A stretch of DNA of 64,000 bases from Tropicibacter sp. R16_0 (lineage in GTDB: Bacteria > Pseudomonadota > Alphaproteobacteria > Rhodobacterales > Rhodobacteraceae). The position numbers were made by a program, and so were the translations under genes. Location: positions 124,001-188,000 of the forward strand of contig NZ_JAGHRE010000006.1 in assembly GCF_017743935.1 (NCBI RefSeq). The letters run 5' to 3'. Within the stretch, counting starts at the first letter, position 1. Each line of letters opens with the position of its first letter. Shown piece by piece: positions 1-8,536 of this stretch. The notes under the pieces were generated by a model. The model ran no database searches. It was not told where the DNA came from and saw only the letters and a program-made list of their open reading frames with translations.

Positions 1-408
1 AAATTTGTCGGCCCCTTTGTCACCGCACGCGAGGTCTTGCCCTATCTGAATCAGGGCGGTTCGATCTCGTTGTTTTCAGGTGTCCTGAGCCGCCGTCCCT
101 CGGCAGGGGCCGTTGGGTTGGGGAGCGTGAATGCCGCCGTCGAAGCCTTGGCCAAAGGGTTGGCCCAAGAGTTGGCCGGACAGGCGCGCGTGAACTGTAT
201 CAGCCCCGGCATGGTCGCGACCGAAGCCTATGCAGGGATGCCGGAAGATGCCCGCGAGGGGATGTACGCCCAAGTCGGCAACAGCTTGCCTGTGGGTCGC
301 GTCGGCGAAGCCCAAGAGATCGCGCAAGCTGTTGTTCTGACTATGACAAACGCCTTCATGACCGGGGCCATCCTGGACGTGGATGGCGGCCATCTGATCA
401 AAGCTTGA
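1..408 (+). CDS. SDR-family protein, 3' part only
   Basis: The frame is open from the first base, so the N-terminal Rossmann half lies outside the window. The visible 135 residues match the C-terminal half of classical short-chain dehydrogenases: a Ser after beta5 (SLFSG), the helix NAAVEALAKGLAQELA, then RVNCISPG and a closing TGAILDVDGGH. The catalytic Tyr-x3-Lys is missing: at the aligned place the protein reads L-G-S-V-N, so both Tyr and Lys are replaced. A subgroup of bacterial SDR-like proteins is known with this loss, so this is probably not a sequencing error. Substrate and activity are unknown. A hairpin terminator follows the stop. Confidence 0.75.
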   Translation, partial: KFVGPFVTAREVLPYLNQGGSISLFSGVLSRRPSAGAVGLGSVNAAVEALAKGLAQELAGQARVNCISPGMVATEAYAGMPEDAREGMYAQVGNSLPVGRVGEAQEIAQAVVLTMTNAFMTGAILDVDGGHLIKA

Positions 409-414
409 CCCGGG

Positions 415-441
415 GTGGGGCTGAAACATGCCCCACTTTTT
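415..441 (+). terminator. Rho-independent terminator after the SDR gene
   Basis: Stem GTGGGGC/GCCCCAC with an 8-nt loop is followed by TTTTTAT, seven bases after the SDR stop. It separates this gene from the convergent M81 peptidase gene. Confidence 0.8.
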
Positions 442-546
442 ATCAGGGTCGAAGTGGCTGCGTCGCTCGCCAATGTGGTCACACAAACTGCACCTGACCA
501 GACACCGGCAATGCAAAATTCACCCGAAACCAACCACGAGATCCGA

Positions 547-2022
547 TCAAGTGAGGCAGGCTGCGGTTTCTTCGTCAAAGGGGTGCTCAACGGCAGGCCA
601 GAACGGAAGCTTGCGTTTCTTCAACTGGATGTTTCGGAACTCTGGCTGTGTTCCGCCGGGACTTGCCACTTGGATGATGTGGTCCGAAATCTGACTGAAT
701 GGCCCGTAGAAGTGAAACAGGGATTTGACCGCGACGGCTGACTTTTCCGACAATCGGATGCCAATCTGCTCAAAGGCCTCCGGATGGTAGACTTGGACCC
801 GTAGGTCGTTGACCAAAAGGTCGATGTCGTTTGCCAATCTCAACCAGACCAACGTGCCGAGCGGTTCTTCGCCCTCGCCCAAATGTTGACCCAGGCCTGA
901 ACGAATGTTCATCACCTTGGCCGTCAAATCCAGCGGGGTTCCAGACACAACGCCGGTCTTGCCACCAAGCCTGAGAGCCAATTGGCTGCCTATCCCTGCG
1001 TCCTGACAAATCCGAACCACACCGGGGTCCCAGAAAATTCCGCTGGCAAAATTGGTCATGCCACGGTCGAGCATGACTGCAAGCAGATGCGTCGCATCGC
1101 CCGGCGCGCCGCCCCCCGAATTATCCCCCATGTCTGCCAGCACCGACAATCCCGCCGTCTGCTCAACCGCAGTCAACGCCTCGGCGATCGGCACATAGCG
1201 CGTTGTCACCGCGTTCCGCAGATCAAAGAAACGTTGACCCATCTGCTGGGCCAGCCCTTCGGCCAAGGCTTGATCTCCATCCGTCACCACCAGCATGCGC
1301 GCGCCCACATCGGCGACATCGGCCCACGGGAAGCCGTGGCTCAACGAGACAGACAAAACCCCAGGCTGCGCCTCTAGCGCGGTCATATCCGAGACGAAAT
1401 CCTGCATCGCTCCCGCTTTGGTCAAATAAAGGTTTACCATTCGGGTGTCGTACATCGCCATGCGCGGGCTGATCAGCCCCTGATGCGCTTTGTGGGCCAG
1501 GTCAAACAGCTCGACGGCGCGAGGGCCGGCATCGTCGTGGGGGTACTCTTTGAACAAGATCGCAAGATCGCTGGCATCGAGCATTTTTTCGGTCAGGTGA
1601 CAGTGAAGATCCAAACTGACCCCGATGGTGGCCTGCGGGCATTGCGCACGTACGCGGGCCAGAATGTCACCTTCGCAATCCTCAACATGCTCGGCCACCA
1701 TTGCGCCATGCAGCTGCAACAGGATGATGTCCGCACCACCACATGCCGCCAGATCCGCAAGGATCTCTCCACTCAGCGCATCGTAACAGGCCCGCGTTGT
1801 AGGCCCGGCAGGTTCTGCAATGGCAGCCAGGCTTTCGACCACGTCCCAACCCAGCCCTGCGGCCCGCGTGCGCCAGATGTGCAGCGCCTCGGTCATCAGG
1901 TTCGGGGGGTCCTGGGTGGCCGTGCCATGACGCAGGAAGTACTCTTCGAACCCCGACATCGCCGTTGGCATGGTGCAGAACGTGTTGGTTTCGGTCGACA
2001 GGGTCGCAATGAACAGTTTCAC
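547..2022 (-). CDS. M81 family metallopeptidase (MlrC-like)
   Basis: A protein of 491 residues with the N-terminal signature of the MlrC/DUF1485 family (FIATLSTETNTF), the putative metal-binding stretch SLDLHCHL, and a later ADMGDNSGGGAPGDAT segment typical of the family. Family members are zinc-dependent peptidases or amidohydrolases; MlrC of sphingomonads hydrolyses linearised microcystin, but most homologues have unknown peptide or amide substrates. Translation probably begins at GTG 2022. It lies 81 bp downstream of a peptide-type solute-binding protein gene on the same strand, which suggests the imported compound is its substrate. No signal peptide is seen, so it should act in the cytoplasm. 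Confidence 0.85.
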   Translation of the reverse strand: MKLFIATLSTETNTFCTMPTAMSGFEEYFLRHGTATQDPPNLMTEALHIWRTRAAGLGWDVVESLAAIAEPAGPTTRACYDALSGEILADLAACGGADIILLQLHGAMVAEHVEDCEGDILARVRAQCPQATIGVSLDLHCHLTEKMLDASDLAILFKEYPHDDAGPRAVELFDLAHKAHQGLISPRMAMYDTRMVNLYLTKAGAMQDFVSDMTALEAQPGVLSVSLSHGFPWADVADVGARMLVVTDGDQALAEGLAQQMGQRFFDLRNAVTTRYVPIAEALTAVEQTAGLSVLADMGDNSGGGAPGDATHLLAVMLDRGMTNFASGIFWDPGVVRICQDAGIGSQLALRLGGKTGVVSGTPLDLTAKVMNIRSGLGQHLGEGEEPLGTLVWLRLANDIDLLVNDLRVQVYHPEAFEQIGIRLSEKSAVAVKSLFHFYGPFSQISDHIIQVASPGGTQPEFRNIQLKKRKLPFWPAVEHPFDEETAACLT

Positions 2023-2103
2023 AGAGTTTAGGTCCTGAACACAAGGTGGGATGACCCAAAGGTCACCCCATAAGAAAGAGTTGGAATCAAGCCTAGACCG
2101 GGC

Positions 2104-3705
2104 TTAGTCCGCTTTCCACCAACGTTCCATAAAGCTGCTTCCATCCAGATCCAGGTTGGACCCGAACTTCTCCGGCGTACCGACAGTTGGCCGTGTGCCA
2201 AACACGTAAGAGGCAAACATCGGGATCGCGACACCGCCCTGATTTGCGACAATGTCCTGCAGCTCACCGTACATCTCGCGGCGTTTGTTGGTGTCCAATT
2301 CGGCGCGGGCTTCGACCAGGATCTTGTCGAATGTCTCGTGCGACCAGAAGGACTCGTTCCACGCCACACCCGACTGGAACGCCAGCGAGAACATCAGATC
2401 CTCGACCGGGCGACCCGCCCAATAGCTGGCGCACCACGGTTTCTTGGTCCAGACCTCGGACCAGTAGCCATCATTGGGTTCACGCTTGACCGAGACATTG
2501 ATCCCGCATTTCGCTTGCGAGTTCGAGATCAAGGTCGCCGCATCCACCGCCCCGGCAAAGGCCGCATCCGATGATGACAACTCGACATCCAAAGACGAAA
2601 GACCTGCTTGCTTGAGGTAGAATTTCGCCTTGTCGGGATCAAAGCTCTTTTGCTCCAGCTCGCTGTTGAAATACCGCTGGCCGGACCCGATGGGATGGTC
2701 GTTGCCGACCTCGCCATAGCCAAGCAGGATCTTGTCGACCAGTTCCTGCCGGTCGATGCCCCATTTGATCGCCTGACGCACGTTGTTGTCATCAAACGGC
2801 GCTGCGTTGGTCAGCATTGGGAAGGAATAGTGCTGTGTCCCCGCCACCGAATGCAAGTTGATCGCCGGATTGCGGGTGATGAACTTTGCGGTTTTGGGGT
2901 CGATCTTGTCGGCTACATCCACAGTACCTGCCGTCAACGCCGCGATGCGGGTAGTGGCGTCGAGGAGCACAAAGAGCTTCCATTCATCAACGTAACCCGC
3001 CGCGTCGTTCCAATGATTGCCATGGCGCACCAGATCAGCGGACACACCCGGTTGGAAATCCTTGAGCTGGTAGGAACCGCAGCCGATGCCCGATTGCCAA
3101 TCGATGCTGTCACCCTCGGCAGGCAGGATCGCAAAGCGATAGTCGCTCAGGATGGCGGGGAAATCTGCGTTGCCGCCCTCCAGCTCGAACACAACTGTAC
3201 TCGGACCATCCGCGCGCAAGTCTTTGACACCTGCCAACAAAGGCGCCCCGGTCGAGGTTGTCCCTTCGCCCCGGTGATAGTTGATCGAAGCAATAACATC
3301 CTCGGCCGTCACGCTGCGACCGTTGTGGAATTCGACCCCATCGCGCAATTCAAAGGTCCAGATTGAGGCATCGGGTGAGGCCTCCCACGATTGGGCAATC
3401 GACGGCTGCACTGTGCTGTTGGCGTCGATGACGGTCAAAAACCCGTTCATGCCCAGGCTCAGCGGGATCAGGAACCCAGCCGAGATCTGTCCCGGGTCCA
3501 GCTTTTCGGTGGTTGAGCCATGACCGATGCCTGCGGCCAGCTGACCGCCACGCTTGGGTGTCGCCGCCTCGACCCGGTCGGCCAGCATCGTCGCAGCCGT
3601 GACGGTCATGCCGGTGGCCAGAACGCCGCGCATGAACTGACGTCGATCCAGTTGGCGGGTTTGTAGGCGCTGTTCCAGCTGCCGCAGATATTGAAACTTG
3701 TCCAT
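2104..3705 (-). CDS. ABC transporter solute-binding protein, family 5 (peptide/opine type)
   Basis: A 533-residue extracytoplasmic binding protein of the DppA/OppA type (SBP_bac_5). The N-terminus carries a likely twin-arginine signal: R21-R22-Q-F-M followed by a hydrophobic stretch and an Ala-rich cleavage region near residue 45-48. Later segments such as WTFELRDGVEFHNG and DNNVRQAIKWGIDR are hallmark SBP_5 motifs. The start has a GGGAGG site six bases upstream. No dpp-type permease or ATPase genes lie next to it: the only downstream gene is the M81 peptidase, and the divergent neighbour is an XRE regulator. The permease must be elsewhere or be shared with another system. The ligand is unknown; a peptide or opine-like amide is a reasonable guess. 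Confidence 0.85.
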   Translation of the reverse strand: MDKFQYLRQLEQRLQTRQLDRRQFMRGVLATGMTVTAATMLADRVEAATPKRGGQLAAGIGHGSTTEKLDPGQISAGFLIPLSLGMNGFLTVIDANSTVQPSIAQSWEASPDASIWTFELRDGVEFHNGRSVTAEDVIASINYHRGEGTTSTGAPLLAGVKDLRADGPSTVVFELEGGNADFPAILSDYRFAILPAEGDSIDWQSGIGCGSYQLKDFQPGVSADLVRHGNHWNDAAGYVDEWKLFVLLDATTRIAALTAGTVDVADKIDPKTAKFITRNPAINLHSVAGTQHYSFPMLTNAAPFDDNNVRQAIKWGIDRQELVDKILLGYGEVGNDHPIGSGQRYFNSELEQKSFDPDKAKFYLKQAGLSSLDVELSSSDAAFAGAVDAATLISNSQAKCGINVSVKREPNDGYWSEVWTKKPWCASYWAGRPVEDLMFSLAFQSGVAWNESFWSHETFDKILVEARAELDTNKRREMYGELQDIVANQGGVAIPMFASYVFGTRPTVGTPEKFGSNLDLDGSSFMERWWKAD

Positions 3706-3782
3706 CCGTTGCCTCCCTCGGGTCCAAAGCTTTGAGAGAAACTTACGAATCGACGCTTCGTTAACAATTGCGCTAAGCTATG

Positions 3783-3796
3783 CTAACTTTAGTTAG
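3783..3796. promoter_or_regulatory. Inverted repeat in the SBP/XRE divergent promoter
   Basis: CTAAC-TTTA-GTTAG lies 15 bp before the XRE regulator start and about 80 bp before the divergent solute-binding protein gene. It is a candidate operator for the XRE protein, by position only. Confidence 0.35.
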
Positions 3797-3811
3797 TTTA
3801 AGCGACTTCTC

Positions 3812-4576
3812 ATGACGACCGATCTGCCCATCAATCTACAGCACCTGTGTGCCAACCACCCGTCCGTCGCGGCTGTATGCCGGGAAATTGGCATCAATCA
3901 CCAACAGTTCAGCAAATATCTTTCGGGGCGGAGCCAACCTTCACCGAACAACCTGCGCAGAATAGCAAGGTTCTTTGGTGTCGAAGAGACAGTGTTGTTG
4001 GGCCCTCACCCCGAGTTGCGCCGACAAACGACGCGAACCGCACGGTCCAGAACCGAGCTCCGCCGCGACCCACTGATTGACGCGTTTCCCGGGGACCTCC
4101 CACGCTTACGTGCGTTTTTAGGATCTTATCGCGTGTTCTTTTGCGCCCCGAACGACCCGTCCAAGGTTGTCGTAAATGCGGCCTTTCTGGATGAGCGCGA
4201 TGGCCTCGTCTTTAGCCGCGTGGTTGAAACGCTTGTCGATTCCCGCTCTTCGGCGCGTCGCTGGACACGCTGTGACGGCAAGGCTTCTTTTACGGCAGGG
4301 CAACTGTTTATCGTCGACAAGGAACGCGGCACCGATGCTCCGCTCAGTTTGTACATCCTGAACAAACAGCACCGAGATCGCTCTGGAAATCTGTTCGGCA
4401 CCATGTCGTATCTGGCTTCGCTGTCCGGGCGGCAGCCAACATCATCCGCCGTTGTTTGGGCCAAGGTGCGCGCGACGACACCTGTGCGAGATTTGTTCCA
4501 AGACTGCGGGATATACGGTCTTCACAGTCAGATCGTGCCACCGAAAGTGAAGCAATTTCTGACAAATCAGACCTAG
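3812..4576 (+). CDS. XRE-family transcriptional regulator
   Basis: A 254-residue protein with an N-terminal helix-turn-helix at about residues 8-62 (SVAAVCREIGINHQQFSKYLSG, broken here into AVCREIGINHQQ and FSKYLSG, then PSPNNLRRIARFFGV), the Cro/C1 fold. The C-terminal 180 residues form a conserved-looking domain that I cannot assign; it may sense a ligand. It is transcribed divergently from the solute-binding protein gene, with 106 bp between the starts, so local control of the SBP/M81 pair is likely. No other partner genes are visible. Confidence 0.75.
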   Translation: MTTDLPINLQHLCANHPSVAAVCREIGINHQQFSKYLSGRSQPSPNNLRRIARFFGVEETVLLGPHPELRRQTTRTARSRTELRRDPLIDAFPGDLPRLRAFLGSYRVFFCAPNDPSKVVVNAAFLDERDGLVFSRVVETLVDSRSSARRWTRCDGKASFTAGQLFIVDKERGTDAPLSLYILNKQHRDRSGNLFGTMSYLASLSGRQPTSSAVVWAKVRATTPVRDLFQDCGIYGLHSQIVPPKVKQFLTNQT

Positions 4577-4725
4577 GTCTCTGGTCTTGGATAGGTTGCA
4601 AAGTAGGGAAGTCGTCCAGCAATCCAACGGATAAGCTAGGCGTGATCCCGACTGACAACGCGGGCAATCATTCCCCCTTTGTGTCCGAGCACTTCGGTGT
4701 TCAAAGGCGAGTGACAGCGCCGGAT

Positions 4726-5742
4726 CTAGGTTGGGTCGTCGAGCAACGCGCTCTGGTAACCAAAAAGCGCAGGCAACCCACCCGTATGAATCATCACAAC
4801 TTTCTGTCCGGGTTGAATTTCCCTTGTGTTCACCAGATGCAATAGCCCCGCGAAGGTTTTGGCAGAATAGACGGGATCAAGGAATATACCCTCGGTGCGC
4901 GCCATCTTTTCCAAGGCCGCGCGGGTCATTCCACTCAGTTTCCCATAGCCGGGGGGGAGCGCCTCATCCAATACGTTGACCTTAGACTGGAGCGGCGCAG
5001 CGTCGATATCCAGCAAGTCAGCCAGTTTCTGAAGGACGGTGTTCATTCGGGTCGTTTGCTTTTCTCGATCGCGACGTACGCAGACCCCGAACACCGAAGC
5101 TGCATTTTCTTCCACGGCCATTCCCGTCAGCAACCCACCATGCGTGGCACCACTCCCCGACGGGACGATGACCGCGTCCGCATCTGGCATCTGCCGACAC
5201 AATTCCTGTCCCGCCGCGACATAGCCCAATGCGCCCAGGGGCGGATGATTCAATCCCAGATGAATGACATACGGTTTGCGCCCCTGAGATTTCAGTTCGG
5301 CTGCACGTGCATGCAGCGCAGCATCCGCTCCGGCTTCGTCCTCACCTTCGGGGTAACTCATGTGTTCGGCGCCCAAGATCTTTGCCAACAGCACGTTGCC
5401 CGAGCTGTAGTACTCCCCGCCCATGTCGGGCACACGTTCTTCCAGTTGCAATACGGATTGCATCCCCAATTTGGCAGCAGCGGCAGCAGCAGATCGGACA
5501 TAGTTGGACTGAACAGCGCCGGTGATCAGAATGGTGTCGGCCCCTTGTTCCTGGGCATCACCCAAATAGAACTCCAGCTGGCGTGTCTTGTTGCCACCGA
5601 ACCCAAGACCGGTCAGATCATCGCGTTTCAACCACAGGTCTATGCCCAGCTCCGAAGACAGCCTGTCCAATCGGTCCAAGGGTGTTGGACCTGTCATGAG
5701 TTGGGCTCTTGGAAACCTGTCCAGAATGCTCTTTTGTGTCAT
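4726..5742 (-). CDS. PLP-dependent D-cysteine desulfhydrase / L-cysteate sulfo-lyase family enzyme
   Basis: A 338-residue fold-type II PLP enzyme of the ACC deaminase/D-cysteine desulfhydrase family. The PLP lysine is K52 in GGNKTRQLE; the substrate loop AVQSN (77-80 region) and the C-terminal HTGGLPALFGY are family motifs. Members cleave D-cysteine to pyruvate, sulfide and ammonia, or in the roseobacter enzyme CuyA cleave L-cysteate to pyruvate, sulfite and ammonia. The start at 5742 is chosen because a GGAGGG site sits just upstream; the frame extends further 5' but would overlap the preceding gene. It is the last gene of a six-gene operon that also encodes a TauE/SafE-type exporter, which favours a sulfite-releasing (CuyA-like) role. 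Sequence alone cannot separate the two activities. Confidence 0.75.
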   Translation of the reverse strand: MTQKSILDRFPRAQLMTGPTPLDRLDRLSSELGIDLWLKRDDLTGLGFGGNKTRQLEFYLGDAQEQGADTILITGAVQSNYVRSAAAAAAKLGMQSVLQLEERVPDMGGEYYSSGNVLLAKILGAEHMSYPEGEDEAGADAALHARAAELKSQGRKPYVIHLGLNHPPLGALGYVAAGQELCRQMPDADAVIVPSGSGATHGGLLTGMAVEENAASVFGVCVRRDREKQTTRMNTVLQKLADLLDIDAAPLQSKVNVLDEALPPGYGKLSGMTRAALEKMARTEGIFLDPVYSAKTFAGLLHLVNTREIQPGQKVVMIHTGGLPALFGYQSALLDDPT

Positions 5743-5758
5743 CTTTTGCCCTCCGACT

Positions 5759-6487
5759 TTATGCGATCGTAAATGCGCGATGAAAGAGAACACCGCAGGC
5801 CAGCAAAGAAACCACTCTGATAGCTGTGGTAACGAGCGTCTGCGGCAAAACCGGCCTCACACGTCGACCAATCAGGCTACTAATCAATGTCAGCGCGACG
5901 AAACCCCAGATTTGCGGGCCATAGCTGAATGCCATCGGCGTTGACAGGCTGTGCAACAGGAATGCGGTACCATAAGCCACCAAGGCGATAGGTTGGACCA
6001 GTTTTGCGACGTCTTTGGCGCCGCGGCCCTTGGCAATCAATCCAAAAACCATAAGAGGCCCAGGTGTCGCGGCCCAAACGGTCGCCAGCCCTGACAAGCA
6101 GGAAATAATTGAAAACCCGACCGTACCCACAGAGCGGCGCAAGGGCAGCAAAGTCGTGAGTAGCCCAATCGCCAACAGGCTGGCCGTCAGGGCAAGAACA
6201 AATGCCTCGGTCAGCCAAGGATAGACAGCGAGACCGACGACCACTCCTGCAAGGCAACCAAAGATTGCCGTGCGAATGGTCTGACGGTCGGTGGTCAGAA
6301 CCTGTCGATCCGTCGCGACCACCGAAACAACGGTGTTCAACATCAGCAAAACGGGAACGGCCGTCGATGTGCCGAGCAATATCATCATTGGCGGACCCGC
6401 AATAATGCTAAACCCGATACCAACGCCGACCTGCAGCATTGCGCCAAGGCCTATGGCGACCATCAGCATGGCAAGGTCAACGGACAC
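5759..6487 (-). CDS. TauE/SafE-family membrane exporter
   Basis: A 242-residue, highly hydrophobic protein with about seven to eight predicted membrane helices and the N-terminal signature of the TauE/SafE (DUF81) family (GVGIGFSIIAGP, followed by a repeat of the same fold in the second half). Family members export sulfite, sulfoacetate or related anions. It lies 16 bp upstream of the desulfhydrase/cysteate-lyase family gene and would be the exit route for sulfite made in the cytoplasm. The start is probably GTG at 6487. The substrate is inferred from context. Confidence 0.75.
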   Translation of the reverse strand: MSVDLAMLMVAIGLGAMLQVGVGIGFSIIAGPPMMILLGTSTAVPVLLMLNTVVSVVATDRQVLTTDRQTIRTAIFGCLAGVVVGLAVYPWLTEAFVLALTASLLAIGLLTTLLPLRRSVGTVGFSIISCLSGLATVWAATPGPLMVFGLIAKGRGAKDVAKLVQPIALVAYGTAFLLHSLSTPMAFSYGPQIWGFVALTLISSLIGRRVRPVLPQTLVTTAIRVVSLLACGVLFHRAFTIA

Positions 6488-6524
6488 TCAGTTCCCCCAT
6501 ATCGCACGCGTTACTGCTGGAACC

Positions 6525-7265
6525 TCATGTCCATGGCATGATGCCAGAATAGGGTTCGCGCGTCGCAACGGTATGGGCCATCTGCGCCAGTGTCGTCAAA
6601 TCGAAGACGGGAAGTTGCAGTTCCTGCTGAAGTCGCGCGGCATATGGCGGCAAATCAGTACACTCCAGTACCAATGATCGAATCTCCGGAGCTTGATCCT
6701 TTAGTCGTCGAGCCGCCCCAAGAACCTCGGCTTCGATCAGATCTGTGTCCATTCGGGTCCGCGTGTTCCGCAGGATCACCTCTGAGAATTCGCTGGTATC
6801 CTCCAGCCCTTGAACCGCAACGGGAATACCTGCTGCCCCGACACCTTCGAAATGTTTGGGCGTCAGTGCCGATGCATCTGCGGTCAAGACACCCACCGGC
6901 GCATTGGCCCCGGTCATGTGAAACGCAAGCGGAACCTGGATCAGGCTGGATGCAAAGACAGGCACGGAAACGGCTGCTGCAAGTTCCTTTTGAAACAGGG
7001 CCAGAAAACCACAGCTTCCGGTGATAGCGCGAACCCCTTCCGCTTCCAGCCTTTTTGCGCCCTCGATGAAAGGGGCCAGCAACTCGGGCGTCGGGTTGTT
7101 CAACAGAGTAGGAACGGTGATGCCGTCAATCATCTCATACAGCACCGGAAACGGAAGGCTGGATGGATTCTTGATATGTCCCGGCGGTTTCGGAAAATAG
7201 CTTTCAAGGCACAGAACCCCGATCGAAGCCCCGCAGATGTTCTGACCGCCCTCATAAATTGGCAT
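6525..7265 (-). CDS. Aspartate/glutamate racemase superfamily protein
   Basis: A 246-residue protein of the Asp/Glu/hydantoin racemase superfamily. Both catalytic-type cysteines are present: C85 in TGSCGFLA and C202 in LECTDLPP, the two-cysteine arrangement used for cofactor-independent 1,1-proton transfer. Family relatives also include maleate isomerase and arylmalonate decarboxylase, so racemisation is likely but not certain. It sits between the DadA-like oxidase and the sulfite-type exporter in a single operon. A plausible role is interconverting D- and L-forms of the imported amino acid so that the terminal PLP lyase receives its preferred isomer. Confidence 0.7.
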   Translation of the reverse strand: MPIYEGGQNICGASIGVLCLESYFPKPPGHIKNPSSLPFPVLYEMIDGITVPTLLNNPTPELLAPFIEGAKRLEAEGVRAITGSCGFLALFQKELAAAVSVPVFASSLIQVPLAFHMTGANAPVGVLTADASALTPKHFEGVGAAGIPVAVQGLEDTSEFSEVILRNTRTRMDTDLIEAEVLGAARRLKDQAPEIRSLVLECTDLPPYAARLQQELQLPVFDLTTLAQMAHTVATREPYSGIMPWT

Positions 7266-7293
7266 GGTGCATGGGTCCTTTCGAATTGTAGAT

Positions 7294-8532
7294 TTAGAAG
7301 CGGGCCAGCGAGAATGGATCCAGGTTCAAGTTCGGACTGCGTCCAGATACGAGGTCCGCCACAAGTTCCCCTGTTTTTGGCGCCATCATCAGGCCGTAGT
7401 GAGAGTGCCCAAACGCTGAATAGAGCCCGTCTTTGCCAGGAAGCTGCCCAATCGCGGGCAAACTGTCCGGAAATGATGGACGTCGGCCCATCCAAAACTG
7501 CGCTTCGTCTGTATTCAGATCCGGCACCAAGGACTTGGCCTGATCGGTCAGTATCTGTTCTTTCCGAGGGTCAGCCGGGGCATCGACGCTTGCAAATTCG
7601 GCTGTACCGGCAACCCGCAGACCACCTTGCATCGAACTTGCGACGACCTTTGCATCCACATCCATGACTGAATTGTTCAGCACGGCAGATGGGTTCGGAA
7701 ACTCGACATGGTACCCCCGCTCGGCGACCAGAGGCACGGGTAGTCCCAGAGGCTTCAACAACTCGGCAGACCATACTCCGGCAGCGAGGACGACATTGTG
7801 TGCATTCAACGTGTCTTGCGACGTGGAGATTTGCCAGGTGCCATCCTCTGCGCGGCTCAAGCCGCGAACTTCGGCTCGCACAAATTCGGCGCCTTGCGCA
7901 CGCGCTTTTTCGGCCAAAACAGCGCCCAATCGACCCGGAGACGTGGCGCGCGCCTGCCCTTTGATCACGATCGCCGCCTTGAACTCCTCTGACATTGCAG
8001 GTTCCAGGCGCCGCAGTTCACTGCCGTCGACACGCTCCAACTCACCGCCCTTTTCCCGACGGATCTGATACCCAAGCGCATCAAGATTTGCCTCGTCCGG
8101 GTTGCGGAACGCGTGGATATAATAGCTGTCAGCGATCAGGCTTTCATGCCCCGTACCGTGCAGGTGTCGACGGTACAGATCGATGGATGGGCGGCACAGG
8201 ATCTCCATCGCATCGGACACTTCGCGCACGGATTTTTCGTCGGATTTACCCAGAAAGCGCATCCCCCAGGGGATCATCTTGGGCCAAAACGACGCTCGAA
8301 CCGACAATGCGCTTTTCGAATCCAGCAGCATTTGGGGAAGTTTCTTCCAAATGCCTGGAACCGCCTGGGGAATGATCGACCATGGCGACACCACTCCGGC
8401 ATTGCCAAAAGACGTTTCCTGTCCCGGTTCGCCCCGGTCCACAAGTCGGACCGGGATGCCCCTCTCTTGCAGGGACAATGCGCAGCATATGCCAACGATC
8501 CCTGCGCCGATGATAGTAACTTGTTCGGTCAT
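7294..8532 (-). CDS. D-amino-acid dehydrogenase-like FAD oxidoreductase (DadA family)
   Basis: A 412-residue flavoprotein with an N-terminal dinucleotide-binding motif GAGIVGICCALSL and the DadA/DAO signature SFGNAGVVSPW; the C-terminal part (AFGHSHYGLMMAPKTG) completes the FAD site. Family members oxidise D-amino acids to 2-oxo acids and pass electrons to the membrane chain. The gene begins four bases after the TRAP permease stop, so it is cotranscribed with the transporter. In this operon it would oxidise the D-isomer of the transported amino acid. Roseobacter genomes carry several DadA-like proteins with other amine substrates, so the precise substrate is open. Confidence 0.8.
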   Translation of the reverse strand: MTEQVTIIGAGIVGICCALSLQERGIPVRLVDRGEPGQETSFGNAGVVSPWSIIPQAVPGIWKKLPQMLLDSKSALSVRASFWPKMIPWGMRFLGKSDEKSVREVSDAMEILCRPSIDLYRRHLHGTGHESLIADSYYIHAFRNPDEANLDALGYQIRREKGGELERVDGSELRRLEPAMSEEFKAAIVIKGQARATSPGRLGAVLAEKARAQGAEFVRAEVRGLSRAEDGTWQISTSQDTLNAHNVVLAAGVWSAELLKPLGLPVPLVAERGYHVEFPNPSAVLNNSVMDVDAKVVASSMQGGLRVAGTAEFASVDAPADPRKEQILTDQAKSLVPDLNTDEAQFWMGRRPSFPDSLPAIGQLPGKDGLYSAFGHSHYGLMMAPKTGELVADLVSGRSPNLNLDPFSLARF

Positions 8533-8536
8533 CTCA

